DNA from: Fragilaria radians
Taxonomy: Eukaryota; Bacillariophyta; Fragilariophyceae; Fragilariales; Fragilariaceae
NCBI GenBank assembly: GCA_900642245.1
Contig: CAAAJI010000019.1
Location: 177,183-241,182 of the forward strand
DNA length: 64,000 nt
Direction: 5' to 3'
The notes below the pieces were generated by a model that was given only the letters and a program-made list of their open reading frames with translations, did not search any database and was not told where the DNA came from. A program made the position numbers and the translations under genes. Below, piece by piece: positions 10,533 through 23,122 of this stretch. How positions within the stretch are numbered: position 1 is the stretch's first letter; every line of letters begins with the position of its first letter.

Positions 10533-12688
10533 AATTTTGAACTTTCTAGACATTGTCAAGATGTCGGTGCATGTTTCATGGTAAAAGACGTTTGATTTTT
10601 CTCTCCTCAAAACATGTTGATATGATTGGATGAGAGAATCAGGAAATTTTTGTGATAGAGCTCATTTTTTGAAATGCTGTAATGACACTTCCGTATGAGA
10701 AATGACGCAGGTGTAAAAACTGATCATAAAGTAAAAGAAACATAGATGACTTATCATTTGATAAATTTATTCCTTGCGTGATATGCAATCAAAAATACAT
10801 TCATTGAAGCTCATCAAGTTGGTGTGGGTCAGGAAAAGATTCGGAATCATTCCAGGAGCTCACAAAATGTACTTGAGTGTCTATAATAACAAACTTGACT
10901 GCTTCCATGTGAATATTTGAGCCGCATGTTATTGGTAAATTTTTCTGTGTTGTATGAAAGAAATTTGAAAACGGCCAAGAATCCCTTGCAAGGCACATTA
11001 TGACTTTTGAAACTTGAACATTTAATACTCTTGTGCATTACGAAAGGAAAAGGATAACTACCAAGATAAGCCTACATATAATTTTTCATTAAGTTATGTT
11101 TTCAATGAAGTCCACAAATCAGCCTATCTCTAAACCCTTCTAGGATCTGACTGCTGATTCAAGATCTAACGAGACCATGAAAGCAAGAAAGGCCATGAAT
11201 CACTGAATGAAGTTAATTCAACATGAAGTATCTCACGATATATATTCTCTCGCCAATGAATTGTCGTTTGTGCTTCATAGCTATGATAGGCTTTGGCTGT
11301 ACGCCTTTTTACGTAGGAACTACTGTTAACCTGTTCATTAGGAATTTAGACGCGTAAAACATTGGTTCTTATTCAATCCTAGTACCTTTTCTCTTAAGAA
11401 TTGCAACTGTGAATTTAATACCTTGGTTAGCCATCTTAGTTTTTCTAGGTTTTATTTTACTCCTAATTGGTAGACAGTTACGATTGTGATACCCTTTACC
11501 CGCAGGATTCGAATAGTCTGAATGCTTAAAGATATTCAAAATTCACGTGGAAAAGAATGATTTCACCAAATTCATTTTCAAATGTGATATTTGATGAGAT
11601 TTCAAAAAAGACTTATTAATCGTATGGCTGAATATCTAAAGGAAATTCGATTTGACTTTTTCATGCAAATGTATTTATTAGCTTTTCTTGCTAAGTATGC
11701 TTTACACCAGTAGTTTCGCAGCCTCAATGAACATTTTTTACTATACCTAGTAATTTAATTTAATCTTGTAAGTATGAGAAATTTCACATTTAATTGTAAG
11801 GACATACTTCTTTTATAGTTTTTAGGATGTGTCTGATTTAGATTTATTATGCCTTCTTGTTACATACCATTCTGTTTATAACGTATATTGATTTCAGTCA
11901 TTTTCGACAGTTTTCTATTGTCGTGTCTTCCTGGCTACTAAGGCATCTTTTTATTTACAAATTTGATTTTATAAAATATTTCTAATTCTATTTATCTCAA
12001 CTAATTGAGTTCATTCTGAAACGTTGAAGATATTTTGTGAAACCCCTTTCGGACCGACTTTCCAGTGCTTTCAGTCTTATTTACCGCGTTTGGTGTCACT
12101 TCAAATTTGTCACTTCTCAGAGGCCTAATGTGCTGTCCTTTCTGCATTAGTAAACAGTTACAACATAATATTCATGTAATGTTTCGAGAGTACCTTTCAG
12201 CATTATGCATCTTCTGCATCTTTTTTTCATTTCAATTAGATCGTCATTAAGGTTCATAAACTTTCTTAAAATAAGCAAAATTAAAATTTCCTTAGATTGC
12301 TTTGTAATATAACCCATCTAGACAAATTCAAGATGCAAAATTACCTAGCTTAGCTTAAGTATGTAAGGCTTCATCATGACTTTAGCATGACGCTCAACAT
12401 AAAGTGATTAAACATACTATCCAAGAAAGTATTGTGACTACATTGAAGATTTGACATTGTAAGCAATTGATATGGCTTTCGCTTACTCTTTTTATATGCA
12501 GTAGTTTAGTAAGGGGTTAATTAACTATCTAAACGAATCCTTTTCCTCTTGCCATTTCCAGCAATTCTGATTCCTCTAATATATTATGCTAGCCAGAGAG
12601 TGAGCTCGAACATCGACGAACTTAACAAGTCATACGTCAACGTTTATATGACTGATCCCAAGTAACGACTATCCATTGATATTTACGG
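10533..12688. other. Long AT-rich intergenic region, nothing recognised
   Basis: About 2.1 kb with dense stops in all frames. No transposon domain, tandem repeat or RNA gene was recognised. It separates the RING gene from the convergent unknown gene on the minus strand. Confidence 0.45.
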
Positions 12689-13663
12689 CTAAAAGCGCGA
12701 CGAGATACTGCTTGTCACACTACCTGAATCCACATATCCTGCTCTATTTCTTACCGGTTGTTCTGGAGTAAACCACTCACTGTCAAAAACAGAGGACTCT
12801 GCATCGCTACCTGGATATTTTGATTGCGCTTTTCGAGTTTTGATATCAGAGCTAATTTCGTAGAGTCTATCTTCCTCGAAGGATAGCATAATTTCAGACT
12901 TTTCTTTTTCAAACGCATTTGGTGAACTAATTTCTCTTGATAACACTTCCTGCTCACGGATTCGTGCCGCTACAGCTGCATAACCAGTTGTCATTGGTAT
13001 CTTTTGAGTAGTCCCTACGGGATCCTGCACTGTGTCATCGAGAAAACTTTGAGGTTTGAGAAGTGTGTCTAGTTTTTCCTCGGGGGTCGCATCTGGTCCA
13101 AAAATACCTTCGTTACACGCTCCAAGTTGAAGAAACATTGATCTGACAAAGTCAGAAAGACACTCGCTTTCTGTGCGAAACTCCCATGTATCATTATCCA
13201 TCTTATTATTTGTAGTATCTATAGCTTCCCTTTCTTCGGAGTACGAGGGAACATCCGTCAAATCCCCACAAGCATCGCTTCCAATAAGTGGAGAACGAAC
13301 ACTCGTCTTCTTTAATGAGGTTGCCCTCAAGGTTGGTGACGGAGGTGATGATGATGATAACATTGGCGCTGAATTCTTAGACATATCGTCAGACGTCCAC
13401 AAAACAGATGGAGATTTCATCACCTCGTTGGTTGCTCCGAGGTCTTTGCTTAATCGCTGTAACTTTCGAAGAAAAAGAATTTGTTTCTCTTCGTTGGAAA
13501 CTGTTTTCCCAGTCACATTTTCCTCCTTTTTTCGATCTTGAGGCTCTGCATCGCTTGAAGGCACAGAGTCGCTCTGACTCTCGGGATTGCTCATGTCCTT
13601 CGAATCGTGTCCATGCGCTTTGTCAATGGCATCGTTGGCTAACTTTCTTCGAAAAAGAATCAT
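12689..13663 (-). CDS. Unknown acidic, Ser-rich, largely disordered protein
   Basis: 324 residues starting from ATG at 13663. I recognise no family. The protein is rich in Ser, Asp and Glu with low-complexity Ser/Pro runs (LSSSSPPSPT near residue 105) and basic pockets. This suggests an intrinsically disordered protein, possibly phosphorylated. A more ordered segment lies around residues 160-200 (SDFVRSMFLQLGACNEGIFGPD). There is no signal peptide or membrane span. The long clean frame and its composition support a real gene, but an upstream exon cannot be excluded. Confidence 0.5.
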   Translation of the reverse strand: MILFRRKLANDAIDKAHGHDSKDMSNPESQSDSVPSSDAEPQDRKKEENVTGKTVSNEEKQILFLRKLQRLSKDLGATNEVMKSPSVLWTSDDMSKNSAPMLSSSSPPSPTLRATSLKKTSVRSPLIGSDACGDLTDVPSYSEEREAIDTTNNKMDNDTWEFRTESECLSDFVRSMFLQLGACNEGIFGPDATPEEKLDTLLKPQSFLDDTVQDPVGTTQKIPMTTGYAAVAARIREQEVLSREISSPNAFEKEKSEIMLSFEEDRLYEISSDIKTRKAQSKYPGSDAESSVFDSEWFTPEQPVRNRAGYVDSGSVTSSISSRF

Positions 13664-13997
13664 TCAAATGTTATACTTCGTATTTTTTGACAACAAATAA
13701 TACATTTGTGATCATGCATCCATCTTTTCGCAGCTCTAAAAATTGTCCATAGGAAAAAATATTTCTGTTGTAAACATCCACTTAGATCCGTGACTTCAAT
13801 TTTTGGGAAGAACTTGATCACAATTATTTGAAATTTTGAATCGAACTTGTGTGTAAGCCAAAGAAACTTTTTTAGAACATTCCAGTGAAAACATACCTCG
13901 AACCCTTATTAGTATTATTCCTTTTTGTTGTTTGAACGCCTGCCTCATAATTTAAATGCAAGCATACAAAAGACAGGATTTTGCCAATTATTGCTAA

Positions 13998-14035
13998 TCC
14001 GCCCCCCCCCTGATTGCTAATTTGCCCCCCCCCCC
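13998..14035. repeat. Paired poly-C tracts in a short tandem repeat
   Basis: Two copies of a unit reading roughly ttgctaat followed by a run of about 9-11 C. A TTTAGGGTTAGGG string follows at 14041. The tracts sit just upstream of the MULE relic. Homopolymers like these are prone to sequencing error. Confidence 0.7.
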
Positions 14036-14142
14036 AATGTTTTAGGGTTAGGGATCAAGGAGAGCCAGCAATGGAAAACATCGTTACAACCCGCGCCGCA
14101 GATCACTATTACTCTAAACTTCAAGCTCTACAGTAAAAGGAG

Positions 14143-14715
14143 ATGGAAAACACCTTTACAACTCGGGAAGAAGGCAAAGTTTTTTTGCAGGGACATGCCA
14201 TTTCTCTCAAGTTTAAGCTCCGTACTAAAGGATACAATAGCAAACAAAGAAGAGAAGTGTTTATTTGTCATCGTGCTAAAAGCTACACAAGGAAAAGTAG
14301 TGGTATTCGGAACAACACATCTACCATCATAACTGATTGTCCTTATAAAGTTGTATTGCGCCAAAACCATAAAAACGACATGTTGTGGAGCTCTACAGTG
14401 ACGAAATGTCATCCCAATGGAGCAAAGCTTGCTCTCAAATTTCAATCTGTGCTTATTCTTGATTGCACGTACAAGACAAATCGGTATAAAATGCCTTTAC
14501 TGCACTTTGTTGGTTGCACCGCCTTTAACAGCACATTTACTATTGGATGTGCATTCTTGAGTAGAGAGGAAATTGTTGATTACATCTGGGCTATGAATGC
14601 ATTGTGTGAATGCATTGTTGGATATATTCCCAAATTGTTTGTAACTGATAGAGAACGTGCATTGATTTCAGCAATACGAGATAGATACCCGTCGGGGCAT
14701 TTAGTTAAAATGTGA
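14143..14715 (+). pseudogene. Truncated Mutator-like (FAR1/MULE) transposase relic
   Basis: A 190-residue frame combines a FAR1-type N-terminal region (ICHRAKSY, then CPYKVV and HPNG) with the start of a MULE transposase core. The core has LILDCTYKTNRYKMPLLHFVG for the first catalytic Asp strand and LFVTDRERALISAI for the second. The normal spacer between the DNA-binding part and the core is missing. The frame stops right after GHLVKM, where MULE proteins continue with a Cys/His-rich region and the final catalytic Glu. This is a broken copy. Downstream sequence to ~16.4 kb is stop-rich and may hold further decayed parts. Confidence 0.75.
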
Positions 14716-16514
14716 AGATGGAAAAAGTTAAAGTCCTGAATCTTCTACTCGTTACCTTTTTCCTATAGCTGACTTTCCCATTGAAGAAAACGAAGCTGTG
14801 TTAAAAAATACTAAGATTAATAATTCCTGGGTTGAGAGCATTACCTACGAACGTACAACGAACAGACCCAGATTCGGGAACATTCCATTACCTTATTTTT
14901 CAGATTAAAAGTGTCTAACAATTCTTATGCAAGTTTGGCATTTTAGGTTTACATATTGACGTTTCAACAAATTTTATAGACAAAACCAAAACAATTTGCA
15001 AATCGACGTATTTTAAAAATCGGGTAATCTCTGCTATATTCGATATGTTTTTTCCAAATTTCCAGGTCTCTCATAAAGAGTCCAAAACCTTAACTTAGAT
15101 CTATCATCAGAAATTAATTAAATTTCAACGGAGCGAAATTTCTTAGTCTTCAGGCCTAAAGCGTAAGCTCAGCTTTCATAAAAATGGCTGTTGAAAAATC
15201 TTGGTCTCCTCTGGAGATTCCAAGAATTGGATTAAATGACCAAGTAAGTTTTCATTGCAAAGTCAAAGTCAAAGACAAAGGATAAAACATTTTTGGAGAG
15301 AGACTGCTCCTAACAAGAAATAAGAACAATACCAAGAATTCCTGTCAAGAATGATTTTGTCTCATCAGAATAACTCTATTTTTTGGAATCAAATTGCAAA
15401 ATAAGTGTCATACCAGATGTGACGCAAATACCTCTTGGGTATGAAACTACAGCTTTAGAACCATGTACAACAAATTTGTATATTTTCAGGATGTATTGTT
15501 TGACCACATCGGTGGATCAAGAATTTAGAACATTTGAGAAGGCGTTTGCAAAATCCGGGATACAACATAAAGATTGCAAGATCAATAATTTTCAAACTTA
15601 CCTCCATAGTATGATTTTTTAATAACTAGCTCAAGTGTTTGATGGGTAAATTTTCAAAGACAAAATAGGGTGACACTATTTCAACAGGACACAAGGCTAC
15701 TTCAAGCGCATCAGAATCATAAGCATATCAAACAGAAATCTGACGTAATGCCATCACTGAAAGAAGTCATATTACATCTTGTAACATCCACATATTTGAC
15801 AATAGGCAAAGTATAATTGGAAAGTCATTATCTTGTAATGGCGACATCAAAAAATGGAAAATTGAAAGTGAGCCTGAGCTGCATAGAAACATACTAAGCA
15901 TGGACACGATCACGAGGGGCATAAGTGAGGCGGAGAAATGCCTACCATTCGAAAGGGAGACATTAAAATAGTGTTGGATCAAGTTAACAAGGCCTTTTAA
16001 GGACTCTTAAAGGAATTTCTAATGAATATAGAAGGCCTTGAGCCACAAGCCCATTCCTAAATGACCACAAGTACAATAGGAAAACACAGAAAGCAATGGC
16101 AAGCGTGAAATCAAAGCCATACATAAAAAGAAGTCACCAGTAGAATCGCCAACAATTTTGAGTGCTTTAGATAGCAAGGCTCGAAAAGAAATAGAACGTA
16201 ACGAAGAATTGTGGGAGAAAGACGGTGTAAATGTAACAACATTATCAAATTACATTGTTACATGAAATAACAGATGAAGAATTCCGCCAGAAAAAGTCAA
16301 ATTGTTTTCTAACCATGAGAAATTTAGATGAGATCTTTGTAATGACTGATTTACCAATCAAATCTTGCAAGGAAAAGCAAAGTGAAATTTATATTTTCTA
16401 GGTTTATTCACAGGAATTGTACGGACATAGCATCATGTTTAATCCATATGATGCCAAGTCGTGACGACAAAGTGACGAAAATAATGTAAAAATGAGACAC
16501 AACTGGGAAAAAAT
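14716..16514. other. Stop-rich region, possible decayed transposon remains
   Basis: No intact coding frame. Faint transposase-like fragments may exist near 15.69-15.9 kb but are too eroded to call. Its right end leads into the start of the GNAT-LysM-HMG gene. Confidence 0.35.
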
Positions 16515-19356
16515 ATGGCGCGAGAATTTTTGAAAATCTTTCATGTCATTCATTCCCATTTTCCCAAAAGCAGAATGGTTTCCAAGTTTAATGCAAACCG
16601 CTATCCTGGGAAACCACTCAAACAGCCATTGTATACCTTTCATGACATACCTAAGTGTCAACCAAACCTTGATGGCTCTATTTTGTACGAGATCACAAAG
16701 CGGGAAGATTTCGTAGATTCCATGGCTGAAATGGTGCTTCTTTGCAACGAAGCCATGCGAAGGAATAAAGTCGCTAGAAATAACTCTGGATCGAAACCAT
16801 TGAGTTTAGAATATATAGCTGATAGGCTGGTACGTAAGGAGTTGATATATAATACACCTTTGATCAATAAACTAAAGTCTTCAACGACATTCAAATTTGC
16901 TTTTGCAGGATATTGACGATCCAATGAATGGTTTCATGGTAAGGGACAGTATGCTACGCTTGCAAGGATTCATTCATTATACAACCTTTACCAATTGGCA
17001 AGAGTCATTTCGTTGGGATTCTATTCACGATTCTTGCTTTTCATATGATGAGAAAGCTGTAACCAAGAAAATGATCAAAGGTGAAAGAATCTACGATAAA
17101 GACGGATCTCTTGCCGCATCCTTACAGCAGACAGTACGGTTCGGAGATCCTTGGAACGAAGGGATAGTTTGGCCCAAAATCGCAGAGATATCACTCCTTG
17201 GAGGACTTGGATGTGGTAAGGCACTTCTATCATTAGTCATTGAAAAATTGGAGACCATGAAACCAGATGCAAATCATAATTATGAATATGTCGCACTTCA
17301 AGCGACAAAAAATTCTATACCCTTTTATGAAAGCATGGGATTCATCCGCGTGGGGGCGTTGACTATCGATACTGACTTTATGGAAACGAGAAAATTTGGT
17401 GGCTCCAGAGGATCGGAAACATCTTCAACAACTTTGCCGTCCGAATCCTTGGTGTCCGACTTTATCTCAAGCCCCGTCATGTCCTACACAGTAATAAAGC
17501 CGGGAGAATCACCCCATGAAATAGCAAAGAAATTTTCAGTCTCTGCTTGGGATATTGTCTTCCTAAATCGACATGTCTATACGGATCTCACAACCAAAAG
17601 CCGTCTAAAGAAAGGTACCAAACTCAATGTTCCATCAATCGAAGCAGCGAAAGCAGATGCAACCTCGTTGGTACAGTATATCCAAGACTTACAAGGAGAT
17701 TCTACAGCACCTCGCTGGTTCAGATGCAAGGAAAATGACACTCCTAAAATGATTGCAAATCGATTCAATCTTAATTGTAAAGAATTGGTTCAAGCAAACA
17801 TTCAGCGTCTTTCAGACTTAACAATGACCTCACGCCTAAAGGAAGGAACACTTATCCGTGTTTCTCATTTTCATATGCATGAAGATGAGCACGTGCCATA
17901 TTGCCATTGGACGTTCCCCGATGACAAGTTTGAAAATGTAGAGCCAAGTTACATGATGGTAAGAAAGCTTAATCGTCGTTCTGGCTCAGATTTTAACAAA
18001 GGATCAAGTGAGAAGGTTTCCAAAACAGTAGCAATATCTCCATACGTATCACCACCGAAAGATCTATTCCACGTTGTAACCAAAACCTCTGGAATTCCCA
18101 ATGCAGAGCACTGCGCCGCGAAAATTATTGCCGCATCTTCCATCGAGCTCCCAGGAAAGCCTAAGCGGCCATTATCTCCTTTTGAGATATTCTGCGATGA
18201 AAACAAGGAATTTTGTATTACCCAACATTGTTTGACTGCTGGAGATCGTACAAAAAATGCAATGGAGCTTTGGAATCAGCTGGATACTACCCAACGACAA
18301 ATTTATCAAGAAATTTACGATTTGTCAATGAAAAGCTTTCATAAATCCCTTCTCCAATATCAGAGTAAACTAAAACATTTTTTCCAGAAGCATCCTGAAA
18401 TGAAACCCCTAACAAGCGAAGATGCCAGCGAAACAGCAGGCGAGAACAATTCCTTATTCAACAAAGTCGTGATGGTCAAATCATTAACGCCCGAACATCC
18501 ACTTTATGAGTACACTTACTACTATGTATTAACTTTCATTCCGGATCTCTTCTGGTGCCACTTAGCCCCTATGCGCCAGGTAGGGATATGGGGGCCTGAT
18601 AAGCCTACATGTGAGGGAAGGCCGATTTGGATGCTGGTGGACGAGAGTGAAAACAAGGAAATCGATATAAGTGCATATTTTTGTGAGGTAGTCAAATCAA
18701 GGAGCATGCGGCATACCGTGGACGCAGACAAAGAGCAGTGGGATATTCCAAGCAGTACTGGGATTTCTCCATGTGCATCACTTTTTCCAAAGTTGTCCTC
18801 AAGTGCAAGACTCGGAAAGGTAAGAAAAAAGGATTTGACGCAAGTACCAAGTTCATCGAAGATTAAAAAGAGAAAAACGAAGATACATGATTATCAGGGA
18901 AATGAACAAAAGTCTCCGACTGTCCAATCTGAGATTTCCATGGCGCCTATTCCTGGTTCAATCTGTAAATCTTATCCCATAACCTACGACTCGATTAAGT
19001 CATCATCTATTCATTCAAGTGTACATGAGAGAAACGTTGATACATCTGCAGCATCATTTTTTCCAGATGAGGACAAGATAATCCCTATGGAGGGCGCTCT
19101 CAAAACTCTCCATACGAAAACTGCTCCTTGCGATCTTCGAAACTTTGAGAATAAAGATGAAGTATCAGAATTAACTGCCTCCTGCACCATAGATGCTTCT
19201 CATTCAACGACAACAAATACCCCTTCGTCGGAAAACAAAAAAGACTATGTTGACTTATTCTCTACTTCACGGTTTACTTCTATCAAAAATCAAAATGTCC
19301 CTTCCATAGGTCTTGAGAGTGAAGAGCGGAGAAGAATTGCGTGTCTTTTGAAATGA
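16515..19356 (+). CDS. GNAT acetyltransferase fused to two LysM domains and an HMG box
   Basis: Two exons, 16515-16829 and 16909-19356, with a 79-bp intron (gtacgt...ttgcag, phase 0). About 920 residues. The GNAT fold begins near residue 106 and spans to about 261. Its acetyl-CoA loop is LGGLGCGKAL (residues ~202-211) and its motif B is NSIPFYESMGF. A LysM repeat lies at ~297-346 (YTVIKPGESPHEIAKKFSVS) and a second at ~374-423 (FRCKENDTPKMIANRFNL). A clear HMG box lies at ~522-593 (KPKRPLSPFEIFCDEN, then MELWNQLDTTQR). A Ser-rich tail with Lys-rich patches follows. There is no signal peptide, so the LysM domains are probably not acting on cell walls. The HMG box suggests chromatin or DNA binding, and the acetylation substrate is unknown. 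Confidence 0.85.
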
Positions 19357-21206
19357 AATGCTTCAGAGTCTTGGTAGACAAATCATGGCTTTTATTATGA
19401 TTCAAAGGTTTGGGTGCATTTAAGTTCGATGGAATTAATACCCATTTTTCCTTCAGAGAATTACGCCTTGCTGTGAAGGGAATATACACGTCACATATCG
19501 GGGATTACCTTATCAGAACGTAGCGGTTTAGCTAGTAGATATGATCATTCTTCTCTCCATAGTTACTTCTTAACTGCAAGAAATGTAGTCATCTTAAATA
19601 GAGTTGGTTATCATGGAATCAAAGCATACTGCTGAGGCCTTGCTGTACTTTTTATTTTTCGTTTCAAGGTCCAGCTTGAACTTTGTAAAGATCCCAATTA
19701 ATTAATCTGGAAAACAATTTGTGTGAGATGATTCTGGGAAACTAGTAATAGTGGAATGAAAGTTCCAATAATCTTCCTGGTGATATTATTATTGGATTCC
19801 AGCTTCAAGCATCAACGCTAGTTTATTGTCGACGTGAATGGAGAAATAACCTTGGCATAAACTGATCCTTGATATTTGCTTTTTGCTTTTGCACGCCTAA
19901 AACTTCTTTTGTGCTCAAGAGGCTCAGGGTTGCATGGAGCTACAAATCAATCTGAAGGATGACAAGGAGTACATTTGTGAAATCCTCCATTGGCTTGCCT
20001 CGTTAAAGTTGTTAGAAGAAGAATCTTTGGCATATCTTTTCAATGAGATCAACTCACGCAAAAGGCAGTTCAAGCCAAAAAAGGTTGCAAAATATCACAC
20101 ACACACACACACACACAGGATGTAGTAATTCAAATTTATGAATTAGTATAGATCTTGATGAGGAGTATTTTGCTGCCTCCTCTCACTTCTTTTAGTCCAG
20201 TAAATCTAGCTGCCAAACATCCCATCCAATGAAAGAATAAGATGTGAGATTCATTGTGAATTATGTAGAACAAACTTGAGTGTGCTGGCTGATACTTGTG
20301 CCAGCAGTAGCATTTTCATTGGGGAAAACTGCAAAGTAATGATGATGGTGACAAAACGCCAACTTGGATATAATGGATGGCCATATTACTGGATCTAAGT
20401 TTTTGTTATTATGACATGGTGATACTGACCATCAATGAAAGGGACCAAGCAATGCTGTCAATGCCTGGTATGTGATGCATTGCATCAATTCTAGGTTAGA
20501 AGAAATAGAAAATCTGGGTTACTGCATTATCAGAAAAGGAATTTGAATATATAAGGCACTAAAAATAAAAAATCAGAAGAAAACTGCTCCAGTTTATCAG
20601 CATAGTCCATCACCACGTTGGTTTTGCACAAGTGATCTTCCATCCCCTTTACCTAGTTTCACATCATGTATCTATATATTATTACTCTGAAATATCTGCA
20701 TTGCAATGGTAATTTTGGAATAGCTCTTGAAATTTTTTCCTGTTGCTCTTGGTAGATATATAAACTCTCCAATGTGGAACCAGTTCAACCGTACAATAAA
20801 TATGGAACTACAGTCACATCCAACTTTTCAAGCCTTCTCTTACTGAATATTGGTAAAAATGGAACATGCACAACAACGCTCAAATAGTATTGCTAGTGCT
20901 GGAAATAAGTCAGATGAACTTGTTCATAAAATATTCGGTGATGAAACGAGAATTTGACAAATGAATTTTTGTAAAAAATGACGATGCACAACAAATCATA
21001 ATGAATCTTATAGCTGTAGATTTTTTTAATTCTGGTACCATTGAGAACCTTTCGTCGAACAATTAGAAACTGTATAGTCAAGTTACATGTAAATGTACTA
21101 AGTATTCTTATCATGTGATAGATTGAGCGCATGCACTTTTTCGAAGTATCTTCTTGTACAGAAAGAAACACACGCCCCGTTTTGTCAACAACCAATCACC
21201 CTGCCT
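19357..21206. other. Intergenic region with a CA microsatellite
   Basis: No supported gene. A short open frame at 19934-20125 runs into the CA microsatellite and is not convincing. The right end should hold the SET gene promoter. Confidence 0.45.
20096..20117. repeat. CA dinucleotide microsatellite
   Basis: Eleven uninterrupted CA units in intergenic sequence. Confidence 0.97.
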
Positions 21207-21248
21207 ATGATTTGTTACATCTCTCCCAAGAATCTTGAGCATTGTCCC

Positions 21249-23122
21249 ATGCCATGGAAAACTCATGGTGCGCTTCATCGTTTACATGGTGGTACCAAAA
21301 TTCCTATCCATCGATTGCAGATAGTAATTGTTCTTTTGTTTTTCATCCTTCCCCACAACGTCGTCGCGAGTCAACTTGATACGAATAGTGATCAAGATAA
21401 GAATGATGAAACTTTCCATGAGTTACCTGATTGTTTGGGAGGTACGTGTCCAACTCCTCTTTCCGATGAAGGAAATGATTGTGGCTTGTGGTTAGGTCCA
21501 TCACCTATTAAGGATGCAGAAGAACATGGCTTTGGTTGGGAATCTTCACTGGACGTAGGATTCCCAAGGGGTCACTTGTCGAAAGCATATATAGCGATGC
21601 TGGAGAAACGTTGATACCAATATTTTCATCCAAAATCCACAAAACACATCCTCCATTACGAGAATATGTTTGGGAGAGTGGACACTTACCAGAAATCGCC
21701 ACAGAAGTCAAGTCGGGAACTACCTTTTACTTCATTCCAGGCTTAGCAGCGATTGCTCCCTGTACAGCCAAAAATTACAATTTGAAACTGACGTCTCTCT
21801 CCTCTGCCGAATCTCAAACTTTGGATATACATCGAGCCACTCACCCTTCGGCAGGGTCCTTGTCCTACCGTCACAATGCTACCTACACGGCTGTTCGTGA
21901 CATTATTCCGGGAGAAGAACTCACAGTCTATTGTAATGATGATAGTTTCGATGGTGGGGCTTACTTTTTATCTACATATCGACCCAACGATGACACTCTA
22001 ATGTGTCTTGACAATAATGTACGAATTGCCACATCCACCATACCGGGAGCTGGGAAGGGTTTGTTCGTGAAGCGACGTCTTTCCAAAGGTAGCAACCTTT
22101 TGTCTACACCTATGATTCCTATTCATCGAAAAGATTTAGAAATTCTTAATGATCGAAACAAACAAAACACGAAACAACCAAACCCTGAAAGCATCAATAC
22201 GAAACAATTGCTCTTAAATTACTGTTTTGGACATCAAGAATCGGACCTTTTGTTATTACCCTACGGTCCCATGTTCCTGCATATCAATCACGACTCCGTT
22301 AGCCCCAATGCCGTCCTTCGTTGGCATACTGTCATTGTGACAGATGTGAACTCTCGTCGTCGTCAACAATATCACCATCCTGAATTGTGGGATTGGACTG
22401 CCGACGAAGTAGCAGATGCTCATGGGATGGGATTAATGGTAGATTTAGTGGCCCTACGCGATTTGGAACCAAATGAAGAAGTTCGAATAGATTATGGAAC
22501 AGATTGGTCTAAAGCTTGGGAGGAACACGTCGAGACTCATAAAGAACAACAACAACAACAACGACGAATGATGAAGAGCGATGTCATCCAGCAGAATAAA
22601 GATTCTTACATGCCTGCCGCGGCGATCAAAGACATACGGACGAAATATGAGCAGGAGATAAACCCATATCCAAATGATACGGTTCGAACTTGGTGTATCT
22701 ACGATCGCTCTGTTCTGGATGACCTTGTGGATCAGAAGACCGTTACATGGAATGATGACAGTGACGACGAAAATGTTGATGATATCCTTTCTACTGCTGG
22801 ATGTCTTGCTCCATGTAATGTCATATCACGTTTGGGAACGAAATATACCATCCGATTAGACCCTCAATATAACGACGACGTAGACATTGAATCTTGTCAG
22901 GTAACGAACGAACTGTGGATATCTCATGTTCCCGAGGGTGCCATACGAATTCTAGACCGTCCGTATACGGCGGATATGTTCTTAGTTTCAGCCTTTCGTC
23001 GTGAAATTGGAGTACCCAATGGATTTTATCCTGATACCTGGATGAGAAAAAAACTACGACGAACCAAGTACCAACGTGTTGAGGTTGGAGATGAATTCAA
23101 GAGGAAACAACGGGATTCATAA
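21249..23122 (+). CDS. Double SET-domain protein with signal sequence; apparent frame break
   Basis: The gene reads from ATG 21249 (an alternative in-frame ATG lies at 21207) and must change frame by -1 near 21536. The first frame gives a basic N-terminus, a hydrophobic signal or anchor (LQIVIVLLFFILP) and the opening of a SET domain, CGLWLGPSP. The second frame continues it with GIFTGRRIPKGSLVE. A second SET-like domain follows: GAGKGLFVKRRLSKG, then FLHINHDSVSPNAVLRW and EEVRIDYGTDW, which correspond to the family's NH and ELxxDY motifs. A CAA-encoded Gln run lies near 22550. The C-terminal ~150 residues are unassigned. SET proteins methylate lysines, but the signal sequence points to the secretory pathway. 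The break looks like one missing base in ggtt/ggg, either an assembly error or a real mutation. Confidence 0.75.

Noticed and set aside
14041..14053. Telomere-like TTTAGGGTTAGGG string
   Set aside because: Only two units, inside transposon debris. Too short to be a telomere or a convincing interstitial telomeric repeat.
19934..20125. Possible small protein ending in His/Thr repeats
   Set aside because: The frame runs into the CA microsatellite and has no domain or conserved feature.
21536..23122. The downstream SET frame as an independent gene with its own start
   Set aside because: It begins mid-way through a SET domain, and the missing first part sits in the adjoining frame directly upstream. 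One gene with a frame break fits better.
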